Source: Rhodopirellula baltica (lineage in GTDB: Bacteria > Planctomycetota > Planctomycetia > Pirellulales > Pirellulaceae). From it: 64,000 nucleotides of DNA. Positions within the stretch are counted from its first letter, which is position 1; the number at the start of each line of letters is the position of its first letter. Positions 56,127-64,000 of the stretch are shown in pieces. A model generated the notes under the pieces. That model saw nothing but the letters and a program-made list of their open reading frames with translations, had not been told where the DNA came from and searched no databases. Made by a program: the position numbers and the translations under genes. The stretch is taken from NCBI GenBank assembly GCA_002901265.1, contig PPHI01000094.1:62001-126000 (forward strand), written 5' to 3'.

Positions 56127-56308
56127 TGAAGCGTTTTTTAATCGTCGCCGCTTGTGTCGCGATTGTCTGGGGCGTGGTGCTACCACGGCTAGCCAAGACA
56201 AACACGGTGCGCGAACGCAACGCTTGGCTAAAAGAAAAGCAGATCGATCCGGCAGCGATGTTTTACACCGAGCTGCCATTGATGGATCGCGTGCTGGCGG
56301 GCAGGTAA
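56126..56308 (+). CDS. small single-helix membrane protein coupled to the YeiH gene
   Basis: Protein of 60 residues with an N-terminal membrane helix (FLIVAACVAIVWGVVLP) and a polar tail (ERNAWLKEKQIDPAAMFYTE). Its ATG overlaps the YeiH stop (TAATG), so it is translationally coupled and probably a partner or stabiliser of that protein. No family is recognised. Confidence 0.75.
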   Translation: MKRFLIVAACVAIVWGVVLPRLAKTNTVRERNAWLKEKQIDPAAMFYTELPLMDRVLAGR

Positions 56309-56384
56309 AGCAGCCCTGCCGCACAGGGCGATTCAGCCCGATGTTGTTCAGGCTTGGTCTCTCGCAAGATCGCCAATTGTTCTC

Positions 56385-56432
56385 AGAAACAGCAGCGAAG
56401 AACGCTACTTTCGCGGGAGCGACTACCACACT
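56385..56432. repeat. partial match to the inverted-repeat element family
   Basis: The stretch holds AACGCTACTTTCGCGGGAGC, similar to the centre of the elements at 44421-44540 and 51382-51497, but the arms are not clearly present. It lies in the 190-bp gap between the small membrane gene and the convergent acsA gene. Confidence 0.35.
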
Positions 56433-56498
56433 CAAGCGTGGCGGCCTGTTCGAGGCCACCACGGTTGGAGTTGAATGAGTGCGAAGCTTCTGCAGCGA

Positions 56499-58457
56499 TC
56501 AGGATTCTTCTTCGCGAAGCTTCGCCAGCACGGTGTAGTCTTCCAGGGTGCTGGTGTCACCGACGGCTTCCTGTCCGGCAGCGATATCGCGAAGTAGACG
56601 ACGCATGATCTTGCCGCTGCGAGTCTTTGGGACGGAGGCGGCAAAGCGGATGTCGTCGGGCTGGGCGAGCGCACCGATTTGTTTTCGCACGTGCTGACGC
56701 AGTTCTTTGCGAAGCTCTTCGCCCGGATCTTCTGAAGTAACGGTGACGAAGGCGCAGATCGCTTGTCCCTTGATGTCGTCGGGGCGTCCAACGACAGCCG
56801 CTTCGGCGACCAGTTCGTGGCTGACCAAAGCGCTTTCGACTTCGATGGTGCTCAAGCGGTGGCCGGAAACGTTGATGACATCGTCGATGCGGCCCATGAT
56901 CCAGTAGTAACCGTCTTTGTCCCGTCGCGCGTTGTCGCCGGTCAGGTACTTGCCGGGAATGGTCGACCAGTACGTGTCGACAAAGCGTTCGTCATCGCCC
57001 CAGACGCCTCGAAGCATGCCGGGCCACGGTTGGTCGATGCACAACATGCCGCCATTTTCGCCTTCGACAGGTTGACCGGCTTCGTCCAAAACGACGGGCA
57101 CTACGCCGGGCAGCGGACGAGTGCAAGATCCTGGCTTCGTCGCCGTGATCCCCGGCAGCGGGCTCATCATGATGCCGCCGGTTTCGGTTTGCCACCACGT
57201 ATCGACGATCGGGCAACGTCCGCCGCCGATCTTTTCGTGGTACCACATCCAAGCTTCTGGGTTGATTCCTTCGCCGACGCTGCCCAACAATCTCAGGCTC
57301 GACAAGTCATGCTTTTCGACGTGTTGGTTGCCCCATTTGATGAAGGCACGAATCGCGGTCGGCGCGGTATAAAGGATTGTGACCTTGTACTTTTCGACGA
57401 GGTCCCAAAAGCGGTCTTCGGCCGGATAGTTTGGTGCCCCTTCGAACATCAGGCACGTCGCGCCAGCCGACAATGGGCCGTAGACGATGTAGCTGTGTCC
57501 GGTGATCCATCCACAGTCGGCGGTGCACCAATAAATGTCGTCATCGCGGTGGTCGAATACCCATTGGAACGTCCGCTTGGCCCACAGGTTGTATCCGGCG
57601 GTCGTGTGGCGAATGCCTTTGGGTTTACCGGTGCTGCCGGACGTGTAAAGAATGAACAGCGTGGTTTCGCTGTCGAGCGGTTCGGCGGGTAGGTCGCCTG
57701 ATTGTTTATCGACGATGTCATGCCACCAGACATCGCGGCCTTCGGTCATTGGTGCGTCGTTTCCGACGCGCCGAAGTACCAAGCACTTTTGGACCGACGG
57801 TGATTTGGCGAGCGCTTCATCGACGGTTTCCTTGAGCGGCAGCACTTTGCCGCGGCGATAAAGTCCGTCGGATGTGATGACCAGTTTCGCGTTTGCGTCT
57901 TCGTTTCTATCGGCAATCGATTCGGCGCTAAACCCGGCGAAGATGACCGAGTGGATGGCGCCGATTCGTGCGCACGCCAACATCGCGATCGCCAGTTCCG
58001 GTGTCATCGGCATGTAGATGCTGACAACGTCGCCTTGGCCGATACCAAGTTCTTTCAGTGCCGCGGCGCATTTGCAAACCTCGGTCTTTAGTTCGTTAAA
58101 CGTCAGCGTGCGTGTGTCGCCGGGTTCGCCTTCCCAAATGATGGCCGCCTTGTCGCCGCGACCTTGATCGATGTTGCGGTCAACGCAGTTATAGCTGGCG
58201 TTGGTTTTGCCGCCGACGAACCACTTCGCATGCGGAGCATCCCACTGGCAAACGTCGTTGAACGGTTCGAACCAGTGCAGGTGTTCGAGTGCTTCTTCCT
58301 TCCAGAAACCGTCTCTGTCATCGCGGGCTCGGCGGTAAAGCTCTTCATATTGTTCTTGCGTCGAAATGACTGCTTTCTCGGTAAACTCGGCCGCGGGCGG
58401 GAATAGGCGAGTCTCGTCGAGAACGTGGTCAATTTGGCCGGAAGCAGATTCGGACAT
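56499..58457 (-). CDS. acsA: acetyl-CoA synthetase (AMP-forming)
   Basis: Protein of 652 residues that converts acetate, ATP and CoA to acetyl-CoA. I start at the ATG at 58457 ([20 protein letters not shown]); the longer open frame adds an implausible N-terminus. Motifs are the P-loop [11 protein letters not shown] (about 275-285), [33 protein letters not shown] and [20 protein letters not shown]. The acetylatable lysine lies in [11 protein letters not shown] (about K612). The full order and length fit AcsA. A 186-bp gap separates it from the divergent aldehyde dehydrogenase gene. Confidence 0.97.
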   Translation of the reverse strand: MSESASGQIDHVLDETRLFPPAAEFTEKAVISTQEQYEELYRRARDDRDGFWKEEALEHLHWFEPFNDVCQWDAPHAKWFVGGKTNASYNCVDRNIDQGRGDKAAIIWEGEPGDTRTLTFNELKTEVCKCAAALKELGIGQGDVVSIYMPMTPELAIAMLACARIGAIHSVIFAGFSAESIADRNEDANAKLVITSDGLYRRGKVLPLKETVDEALAKSPSVQKCLVLRRVGNDAPMTEGRDVWWHDIVDKQSGDLPAEPLDSETTLFILYTSGSTGKPKGIRHTTAGYNLWAKRTFQWVFDHRDDDIYWCTADCGWITGHSYIVYGPLSAGATCLMFEGAPNYPAEDRFWDLVEKYKVTILYTAPTAIRAFIKWGNQHVEKHDLSSLRLLGSVGEGINPEAWMWYHEKIGGGRCPIVDTWWQTETGGIMMSPLPGITATKPGSCTRPLPGVVPVVLDEAGQPVEGENGGMLCIDQPWPGMLRGVWGDDERFVDTYWSTIPGKYLTGDNARRDKDGYYWIMGRIDDVINVSGHRLSTIEVESALVSHELVAEAAVVGRPDDIKGQAICAFVTVTSEDPGEELRKELRQHVRKQIGALAQPDDIRFAASVPKTRSGKIMRRLLRDIAAGQEAVGDTSTLEDYTVLAKLREEES

Positions 58458-58643
58458 CGAAAAGAAATTCCAAACGATTCGGGGAAGGATGGGGAGGGAG
58501 AAGTTGATCCCCAGTTTAAATGGTTTCCATTGACGGCGCAAGTCTAGCGCCCGCTTTCACTTTTGGTCGCTAAACAGGTCAAAAATGTTTTTCAAACGAA
58601 TTGGCTTTTTTAAAGGCTTGGCAAAACGCTACAACAGTTCGTC

Positions 58644-60044
58644 ATGTCGCAAAAACTTTCTCTTCAGCAGCGCTGTCAACAAATGGCATCGGTCGCCTCG
58701 CAAGTAGTATTGCGTGGCGATGCGTTGATTGCCGCCTGCGAATCGGATTGGCGGCCCGATCCGGTCGAAACAATCACCGGCGAATTGTTGCCCTTGTGTG
58801 CGGGGCTGCGTTGGATTGGAAAGCGTGGCGTCAAAGTCTTGCGTGATCGTCATGTTGGCGTGTTCGGTCGTCCGCTTTGGATGACCGGCGTCCGTTCAAC
58901 GGTTCAGCGTGTACCGTTTGGGGAAGTGCTGATTTTAGGCACTTGGAATTACCCGCTGTTGTTGCCAGGCATCCAAATCGCACAAGCACTCGCGGCGGGA
59001 AACCAGGTGTGCTTTAAACCGGCTGTCGGAACGGAGGCGATTTCGAAGTTACTGGTTGACTGTTTTCGAGACGTCGGCGTTGACGAAAGCAGACTGCGGT
59101 TGCTTGGCAGCGATGTCGAATCGGCGACGGCCGCGATCGATTCCGGAGTCGACTTGGTCGTCTTAACAGGATCCGCAGCGACGGGGCAAAAGGTCCTTGC
59201 CTCCGTCGCGCCGACGCTTTCTGCGTCGATCATGGAATTGAGCGGATGTGATGCGGTACTGGCCTTGCCCGGCTGCGACACACAGCTGGTCGCGCGGTCA
59301 CTTCGGTTTGGGCTGACCTTCAACGGCGGTGCCACTTGTATCGGGCCGCGGCGATTGCTCGTTCAGCCTGATGACCACCGCGAGCTGCTTGATGCGGTGA
59401 CTCAAGAATTATCAGACACCGGCGAAGTCACGGTGCATCCCGTGGCACGGAAAAATGTTGCGGATCAAGTGGTTGCCGCGCTTGCTGCCGGTGCGGTTGA
59501 CGTCCTCGGTAGCTTCGACGAAGACAAACTGCGAAATCATGGTCAGATGAGTCCATTGATTCTGGATGGTGTGAACGCAGACGCTCCGATCGCCCAAGCT
59601 GACTTGTTCGCACCGGTGCTTTCGGTGATTCGGGCCGACAATGCCGACTGCATGATCCGGATCGTCAACGACTGCCCGTATCGTTTGGCGGCGAGTGTGT
59701 TCGGTGATCGCTCAACCGCCCAGAAAATCGCCGCCGATCTGAACGTTGGGACTGTCACGATCAACGACCTGATTGCCCCGACGGCTGATCCGAGGCTGCC
59801 GTTTGGTGGCCGCGGTAAAAGTGGCTTTGGCGTGACTCGAGGTCGTGAGGGGCTGTTGGCGATGACGACGGCTCGTGTGGTTAGCACGCGTCGCGGACGG
59901 TTGATGCCTCACTTGGATCGCCGGACACCGCGGGATCGTGATCTACTGCAAGGCGCAATGGCTGTTTTGCATGGCGGATCGCTGCGAACCCGGCTGTCTG
60001 GCCTAAATCAGTTGGTGCGTGGCGTCAAAACAAAAACAGACTAG
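58644..60044 (+). CDS. aldehyde dehydrogenase, probably of the C30 carotenoid pathway
   Basis: Protein of 466 residues of the aldehyde dehydrogenase family. It has the general base Glu in SIMELSGCDAV (about 198) and the catalytic Cys in NGGATCIGPRR (about 232), with the NAD-site opening GEVLILGTWNYPLLLP and C-terminal LPFGGRGKSGFG. No signal is present. Position directly before a CrtN/CrtP-type desaturase suggests that it oxidises a carotenoid aldehyde to the acid, as AldH does in staphyloxanthin synthesis. That substrate is inferred from context. Confidence 0.88.
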   Translation: MSQKLSLQQRCQQMASVASQVVLRGDALIAACESDWRPDPVETITGELLPLCAGLRWIGKRGVKVLRDRHVGVFGRPLWMTGVRSTVQRVPFGEVLILGTWNYPLLLPGIQIAQALAAGNQVCFKPAVGTEAISKLLVDCFRDVGVDESRLRLLGSDVESATAAIDSGVDLVVLTGSAATGQKVLASVAPTLSASIMELSGCDAVLALPGCDTQLVARSLRFGLTFNGGATCIGPRRLLVQPDDHRELLDAVTQELSDTGEVTVHPVARKNVADQVVAALAAGAVDVLGSFDEDKLRNHGQMSPLILDGVNADAPIAQADLFAPVLSVIRADNADCMIRIVNDCPYRLAASVFGDRSTAQKIAADLNVGTVTINDLIAPTADPRLPFGGRGKSGFGVTRGREGLLAMTTARVVSTRRGRLMPHLDRRTPRDRDLLQGAMAVLHGGSLRTRLSGLNQLVRGVKTKTD

Positions 60045-60165
60045 GTGGTCCCGCTAGGCGAACGCTTGTCGTTCCCGGAGAATAAAGCGTGCATCAAACC
60101 AATGCATGCAGGGTCTGCCGTACGACGGGCGGACGAAAGCCCTAGGAAACAGGAATTTTCGACAA

Positions 60166-61740
60166 ATGATCGCGGCTGATTCGGGACGCAAAAACGTAAT
60201 TGTCATCGGTGCCGGACTGGCCGGGCTTTCGAGTGCCTGTGTGCTCGCCGCCCGTGGGCACTCGGTCACCCTGCTGGACAAGAATGATTGGGTGGGTGGC
60301 AAAGCCGCGCAGCACGTCGCCGAAGGTTATCGGTTTGACATGGGGCCGACGATCTTGACCGTCCCCAGTGTGCTGAAGCGTGTCTTTGAAGAAGCCGATC
60401 GCAAGATGGAGGATTATGTCAAAATCCTGCCGCTCGATCCGCAGTGGCGGTGCTTCTTCGAATCAGGCGGCAGCACTCCTGGCGAAACCAGCGTGCTCGA
60501 TTTGGTCCCCAACGTCGAACAGATGAAGCGGCATTTGGCCGAGTTCACATCGGGCGATGCGAATGGCGACGGCTATGAGCGTTTCATCAAGCTCAGCAAA
60601 CACCTGCACGAAGTTTCCGATCGCTTCTTTTTCTGGCGGTCGGTCGGCGGTCTCGCAGACACAATGGATGTCGGCGGTGCGTTTTCGCTGGACGTCTTGA
60701 AAGATGTTCTGTCGCTGCGAATGGGCAAAAGCGTTGCCAGTGTCGTCCGTTCGCACACGCCCGACCCGCGTGTTTCGCAAATGATGGATCACTTCACGCA
60801 ATACGTCGGGTCGTCGCCGTATGCGTCGCCAGCTGTGCTCTGCAGCATCGCGCACATGCAAACCGACGAAGGCATCTGGTATCCCGTCGGCGGCACCCGT
60901 GCTGTCCCTGAAGCGTTGGCAAAACTGGCGGAAGAGCTCGGCGTTGATATCCGTACCGGTGTCGACGTGATGAAGATCAACACTCAAGGCAAACGTGTTA
61001 CCGGTGTGGTCACCGCGACGGGCGAGACACTGCCCTGCGATGCCGTGGTCAGCAACTGTGATGCGGTGCGTACCTATCGCGAACTGCTACGTGACACGCC
61101 GCAGTCCAAAAAGTTCGAACGGTCGAACAAGTACTCGCCCGCATGCAGCGGCGTGGTGTTGTACTTGGGGCTGAATCGTCGCTACGAACAGTTGCTGCAT
61201 CACAACTTTGTGTTTTCGAAAGACCCGGAAACAGAATTCGAGTACATCTACGACCGCGGCGAACCGGCTCCGGATCCAACCGCGTACGTCTGTGCCCCGG
61301 CAATCAGCGAGCCAGAGGTTGCCCCCGAGGGCTGCGAAGCACTTTATATCCTCGTTCACACGCCGTACCTGCGCGAGCACCACGACTGGAAAAAGATGCT
61401 TCCGGAGTACCGCGAAGTCATCTTGGACAAGATGGAATCCTGTGCCGGTACGAAAGGCATCCGCGACGCGATCGTCTACGAAGCCTCGCTAACTCCGGAA
61501 GGCATTCACAACCGCTATCGCGTTTTGAATGGCGCGATCTATGGCTTGGCCAGTCACGGAAAATTCACCGGTGCGTTTAAGCCTGGCAATCGACGCAAAG
61601 ACCTGCAAGGGCTTTATCTTGCTGGCGGAGCTGCACACCCAGGCCCGGGAATGCCGATGGTGATGATGAGCGGCTGGATAGCGGCGGACTCGCTTGATCA
61701 AGACGCTCGTGGTGGAAAGCTGGCATCAAGGAAGATCTAA
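60166..61740 (+). CDS. phytoene desaturase-family oxidoreductase (CrtN/CrtP-like)
   Basis: FAD-dependent protein of 524 residues from the ATG at 60166, with AGGAA upstream; in-frame starts from 60106 are less likely. The dinucleotide fold is VIGAGLAGLSSACVLAARGH with the follow-on DKNDWVGGKAAQ. Family blocks include YRFDMGPTILTVP, GGTRAVPEALAKLAEELG and the C-terminal LYLAGGAAHPGPGMPMVMMS. It either desaturates a C30/C40 polyene or oxidises its terminal methyl group (CrtP type). The aldehyde dehydrogenase, acyltransferase and glycosyltransferase neighbours favour the oxidase role, but sequence by eye cannot fix the choice. Confidence 0.88.
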   Translation: MIAADSGRKNVIVIGAGLAGLSSACVLAARGHSVTLLDKNDWVGGKAAQHVAEGYRFDMGPTILTVPSVLKRVFEEADRKMEDYVKILPLDPQWRCFFESGGSTPGETSVLDLVPNVEQMKRHLAEFTSGDANGDGYERFIKLSKHLHEVSDRFFFWRSVGGLADTMDVGGAFSLDVLKDVLSLRMGKSVASVVRSHTPDPRVSQMMDHFTQYVGSSPYASPAVLCSIAHMQTDEGIWYPVGGTRAVPEALAKLAEELGVDIRTGVDVMKINTQGKRVTGVVTATGETLPCDAVVSNCDAVRTYRELLRDTPQSKKFERSNKYSPACSGVVLYLGLNRRYEQLLHHNFVFSKDPETEFEYIYDRGEPAPDPTAYVCAPAISEPEVAPEGCEALYILVHTPYLREHHDWKKMLPEYREVILDKMESCAGTKGIRDAIVYEASLTPEGIHNRYRVLNGAIYGLASHGKFTGAFKPGNRRKDLQGLYLAGGAAHPGPGMPMVMMSGWIAADSLDQDARGGKLASRKI

Positions 61741-61745
61741 CCGTT

Positions 61746-62591
61746 GTGGCCAAAACGCTCGATAACGAATCGAAATCGCCAAACGAAAAGCGATCCAAGC
61801 ACGATGCTTTGATCGCTCCGCCAGCCGCATGGTTTCTGGGCGGTTTTCACCGGTTCTTGAATCGCTTTTTGAAGCGACATTTTCATGCGATCGCTGTCTT
61901 GCGTGACAGTCGCATCGACTGCGGCTCACTTCAAGATCGCCCCGTCATCATTTACGCCAACCATCCTTCGTGGTGGGATCCGTTAATCGCCCACTTTTTG
62001 AATGCCGCCTTATTTTCCCCCAGGCATTTCTTTGCGCCCATCGATGCCGAGGCGTTGCAGAAGTACAAGGTCTTCGAAAAGCTCGGTTTCTACGGCGTTC
62101 AGCTCTCGACACAATCCGGTGCTGCCGCGTTTTTGCGGAACAGCCTGGCCATTTTGAATCGATGTGATTCGGCATTGTGGATCACGCCCGAAGGCCGCTT
62201 TGCCGATGTTCGTGATCACAGTGCGGAACTGATGCCGGGACTGTCGCACCTCTGTTCCAAATGCAGCGATGTGATCGCGATCCCTCTGGCACTTGAGTAC
62301 GTGTTCTGGGATGAGCGTCTGCCGGTTTGCCTGGTGAATCTGGGACAGCCGCTTGATGCGCAGCAGCATCGCGATTGGGATAAGGCGGCGTGGGGCGACG
62401 CACTACGCGATGGTTTGCGCGACGCACAAGCTGATTTGGCCGCGGCATCGATCGCCCGTTCCAGTGATCCGTTTGACAACCTATTGACTGGCAGGCGAGG
62501 TGCAGGCGGCGTTTACGATGCGTGTAGAAAACTGAAAGCGAAGTTGATGGGCAAACCGTTCGACGCGAGCCACGGGGATCAATTTCGGTGA
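61746..62591 (+). CDS. PlsC-like acyltransferase (carotenoid ester type)
   Basis: Protein of 281 residues with a GTG start 5 bp after the desaturase stop. The acyltransferase H-x4-D motif is NHPSWWDPL (about 72-80). A second block LWITPEGRFADVRDH is the usual glycerolipid-acyltransferase glycine/glutamate motif. It carries one weak hydrophobic stretch and is probably membrane-associated. In this cluster it may attach the fatty acyl group to a glycosylated carotenoid, as CrtO does in staphyloxanthin synthesis; ordinary phospholipid synthesis cannot be excluded. Confidence 0.82.
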   Translation: MAKTLDNESKSPNEKRSKHDALIAPPAAWFLGGFHRFLNRFLKRHFHAIAVLRDSRIDCGSLQDRPVIIYANHPSWWDPLIAHFLNAALFSPRHFFAPIDAEALQKYKVFEKLGFYGVQLSTQSGAAAFLRNSLAILNRCDSALWITPEGRFADVRDHSAELMPGLSHLCSKCSDVIAIPLALEYVFWDERLPVCLVNLGQPLDAQQHRDWDKAAWGDALRDGLRDAQADLAAASIARSSDPFDNLLTGRRGAGGVYDACRKLKAKLMGKPFDASHGDQFR

Positions 62592-63733
62592 TTGTCGCAT
62601 TGTCGATTCTTGCGTTACTTCTGTCTGCGATTCCGGTGTTAATGTGGCTGGCGAACCTACCGCGTTTCCAGACGTTGCGACCGAGTCGTGACTTGAGTGG
62701 TAGTGACACAGTTGTTGATGGTGACTCGTTGCCCAAGATTTCGGTGTTGATCCCGGCACGCGATGAAGCGGCCGGTATCGAAACCTGCGTCCGGCATGCA
62801 TTGGCCAGTGAATCGGTTTGTGTCGAAGTGTTGGTCTTGGATGACGATTCATCAGACGAAACGGCCGACATCGTGCGGCGGATCGCAGCTGGCGACTCGC
62901 GTGTGCGGTTGATTTCGGGTGCACCGCTGCCGGCCGGTTGGAACGGCAAGCAACACGCATGCAAGCAGTTGGCTGAGGCTGCTCAATATGAACGGCTTGC
63001 GTTTTTGGATGCAGACGTTCGCTTGCTGCCGCACGCACTAGCGGAACTCAATTGTCGACTTGAGCAGCATCAGCTTGGACTTGTCAGCGCGTTTCCATAC
63101 CAAGTGACCGAGACTTGGCTGGAGCGATGGCTGATTCCGATGATGCACTTCATCTTGCTGTCGTACTTGCCGTTTTCGCGGATGCAAACGATGGGAGATC
63201 CCAGCTTGGCGGCTGGCTGCGGGCAGTTGTTTTTGGCGGATCGCAATGCGTACATCCAAGCCGGAACTCATGAAGCGATTCATGATTCGCGGCACGACGG
63301 AATCAAATTGCCGCGTGCGTTCCGCGAAGCAGGCTTGATGACCGACGTGATCGACGGAACGGAACTGGCAAGTTGCCGGATGTATCAAAACGCTGGCGAA
63401 GTCATTCGCGGTGTGATGAAGAACGCGAACGAAGGCATCGCCAATCCAAGGCTGATCGTGATTTTTACGGTACTACTGCTGGGATGCAGCCTGCTTCCAC
63501 TAGTGACGTTGACCATCGCGATCGATTCCGGCGACGTTGTCGCGATGATCATTTCTGCGATCGCGTTGGCGTTGGCTCACGTACCGCGAAGCCTGGCAAC
63601 AATGAAACTCGGACAGTCCATCCAGGGGGTGATATTTCACATCCCGGCAACGATTTTTTTCGTCGCCCTTCAGTGGGGAGCGATGCTACTTCAATTGTCA
63701 GGTCGCACGATCGCGTGGCGTGGGCGCGTCTGA
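62588..63733 (+). CDS. family 2 glycosyltransferase (CrtQ-like)
   Basis: Membrane glycosyltransferase of 381 residues whose GTG start overlaps the previous stop by 4 bp. The GT-A core reads ISVLIPARDEAAGIETCVRH, then VLDDDSSDETADIV (about 80-93), LPAGWNGKQHAC and the DxD AFLDADVRLLPHAL. An N-terminal helix and four C-terminal hydrophobic segments anchor it. PLPAGWNGKQHAC matches CrtQ-type enzymes that glucosylate C30 carotenoid acids. Last gene of the carotenoid set. Confidence 0.87.
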   Translation: MIVALSILALLLSAIPVLMWLANLPRFQTLRPSRDLSGSDTVVDGDSLPKISVLIPARDEAAGIETCVRHALASESVCVEVLVLDDDSSDETADIVRRIAAGDSRVRLISGAPLPAGWNGKQHACKQLAEAAQYERLAFLDADVRLLPHALAELNCRLEQHQLGLVSAFPYQVTETWLERWLIPMMHFILLSYLPFSRMQTMGDPSLAAGCGQLFLADRNAYIQAGTHEAIHDSRHDGIKLPRAFREAGLMTDVIDGTELASCRMYQNAGEVIRGVMKNANEGIANPRLIVIFTVLLLGCSLLPLVTLTIAIDSGDVVAMIISAIALALAHVPRSLATMKLGQSIQGVIFHIPATIFFVALQWGAMLLQLSGRTIAWRGRV

Positions 63734-64000
63734 TCACTGCGTTTTCTAACGCGTGATTAAGACGGTTGTAGTGGTTACGCCAGAGCCCTCGATGAGGAGT
63801 TGCGTGCCCCCTCCAGGCATCACCTCGCGGTGCCCTTGGTAACCCTCCAGGTGGCTGTTTTCCGTCAGGAAATGCTTTTGTTGCACTGGACGCCCTTAGA
63901 TTGCTATACTGCGTAGGAACGGCGCAAATGGACTGAAGATTTTTCGCGTCGTCCCACCAACAATCAGCATATCAGGCTCCGCATGATCCTCGCGGGCGTC
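63734..64000. other. non-coding right edge with start of a possible gene
   Basis: Beyond the glycosyltransferase stop I see no full gene. A promoter-like pair is listed separately. An ATG at 63983 opens a frame (MILAGV) that runs off the window; it could be the start of the next gene but six codons cannot be assigned. Confidence 0.45.
63881..63910 (+). promoter_or_regulatory. putative sigma-70 promoter
   Basis: TTGCAC (63881-63886) and TATACT (63905-63910) are separated by 18 bases, close to the housekeeping consensus. It would serve the gene that may begin at 63983. Seen by eye only. Confidence 0.5.

Noticed and set aside
63983-64000. Start of a glucokinase-like gene (MILAG)
   Set aside because: Only six codons are visible, too few for an assignment.

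Overview
The window reads as chromosome of a planctomycete, most likely a Pirellulaceae member close to Rhodopirellula. This is inferred from gene content and was not tested by a search. The pointers are an SHD1-domain secreted protein, an exported protein with an LEPR-XLL-type N-terminal motif, a squalene-type (C30) carotenoid gene set, many small transcription units and a moderately GC-rich composition.

Region 1 (about 1.4-35.7 kb) is a type VI secretion system (T6SS) built as two divergent blocks around a 295-bp spacer at 17.8-18.05 kb. The minus-strand block carries a 1588-residue membrane-anchored protein of unknown role, then hcp, vgrG, DUF2169, FHA, DUF2169, a small membrane protein, a PAAR-like protein, an Rhs polymorphic toxin ending in a GIY-YIG-like nuclease, and two candidate immunity genes. 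The plus-strand block carries tssK, tssL, a reduced tssM-like gene, a small unknown gene, a FliA/WhiG-like sigma factor, tssA, tssB, tssC, a frameshifted second tssC, tagJ/impE, tssE, tssF, tssG and tssH. The system has baseplate, sheath, tube, spike and recycling ATPase. It has no recognisable TssJ, and its TssM-like protein lacks both a P-loop and the periplasmic domain that would dock TssJ.

Region 2 (35.6-52.6 kb) is a mosaic: a LolD/MacB-type ABC ATPase, a dihydroorotate dehydrogenase homologue with an unusual active-site Cys, an SHD1-domain secreted protein, a soluble CZB-type chemoreceptor, a REP-associated tyrosine transposase with REP-like palindromes, a GH71/GH99-like hydrolase, a frameshifted surface DJ-1/PfpI protein, rlmN, an M20 peptidase, a BFD-like ferredoxin, secreted unknowns and a glycosyltransferase-like protein. 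Copies of a roughly 120-bp inverted-repeat element lie between these genes.

Region 3 (52.6-64 kb) holds tRNA-Cys, a frameshifted uxaE, a YeiH/UPF0324 membrane protein, acetyl-CoA synthetase, and a four-gene set (aldehyde dehydrogenase, CrtN/CrtP-type desaturase, acyltransferase, CrtQ-like glycosyltransferase) that resembles staphyloxanthin-type C30 carotenoid finishing genes.

Three otherwise well-conserved genes (tssC2, the DJ-1 gene, uxaE) each lack exactly one base, at or beside a short homopolymer. Either the assembly has undercalled bases or three genes were inactivated in the same way. This should be settled before any of them is called a pseudogene.
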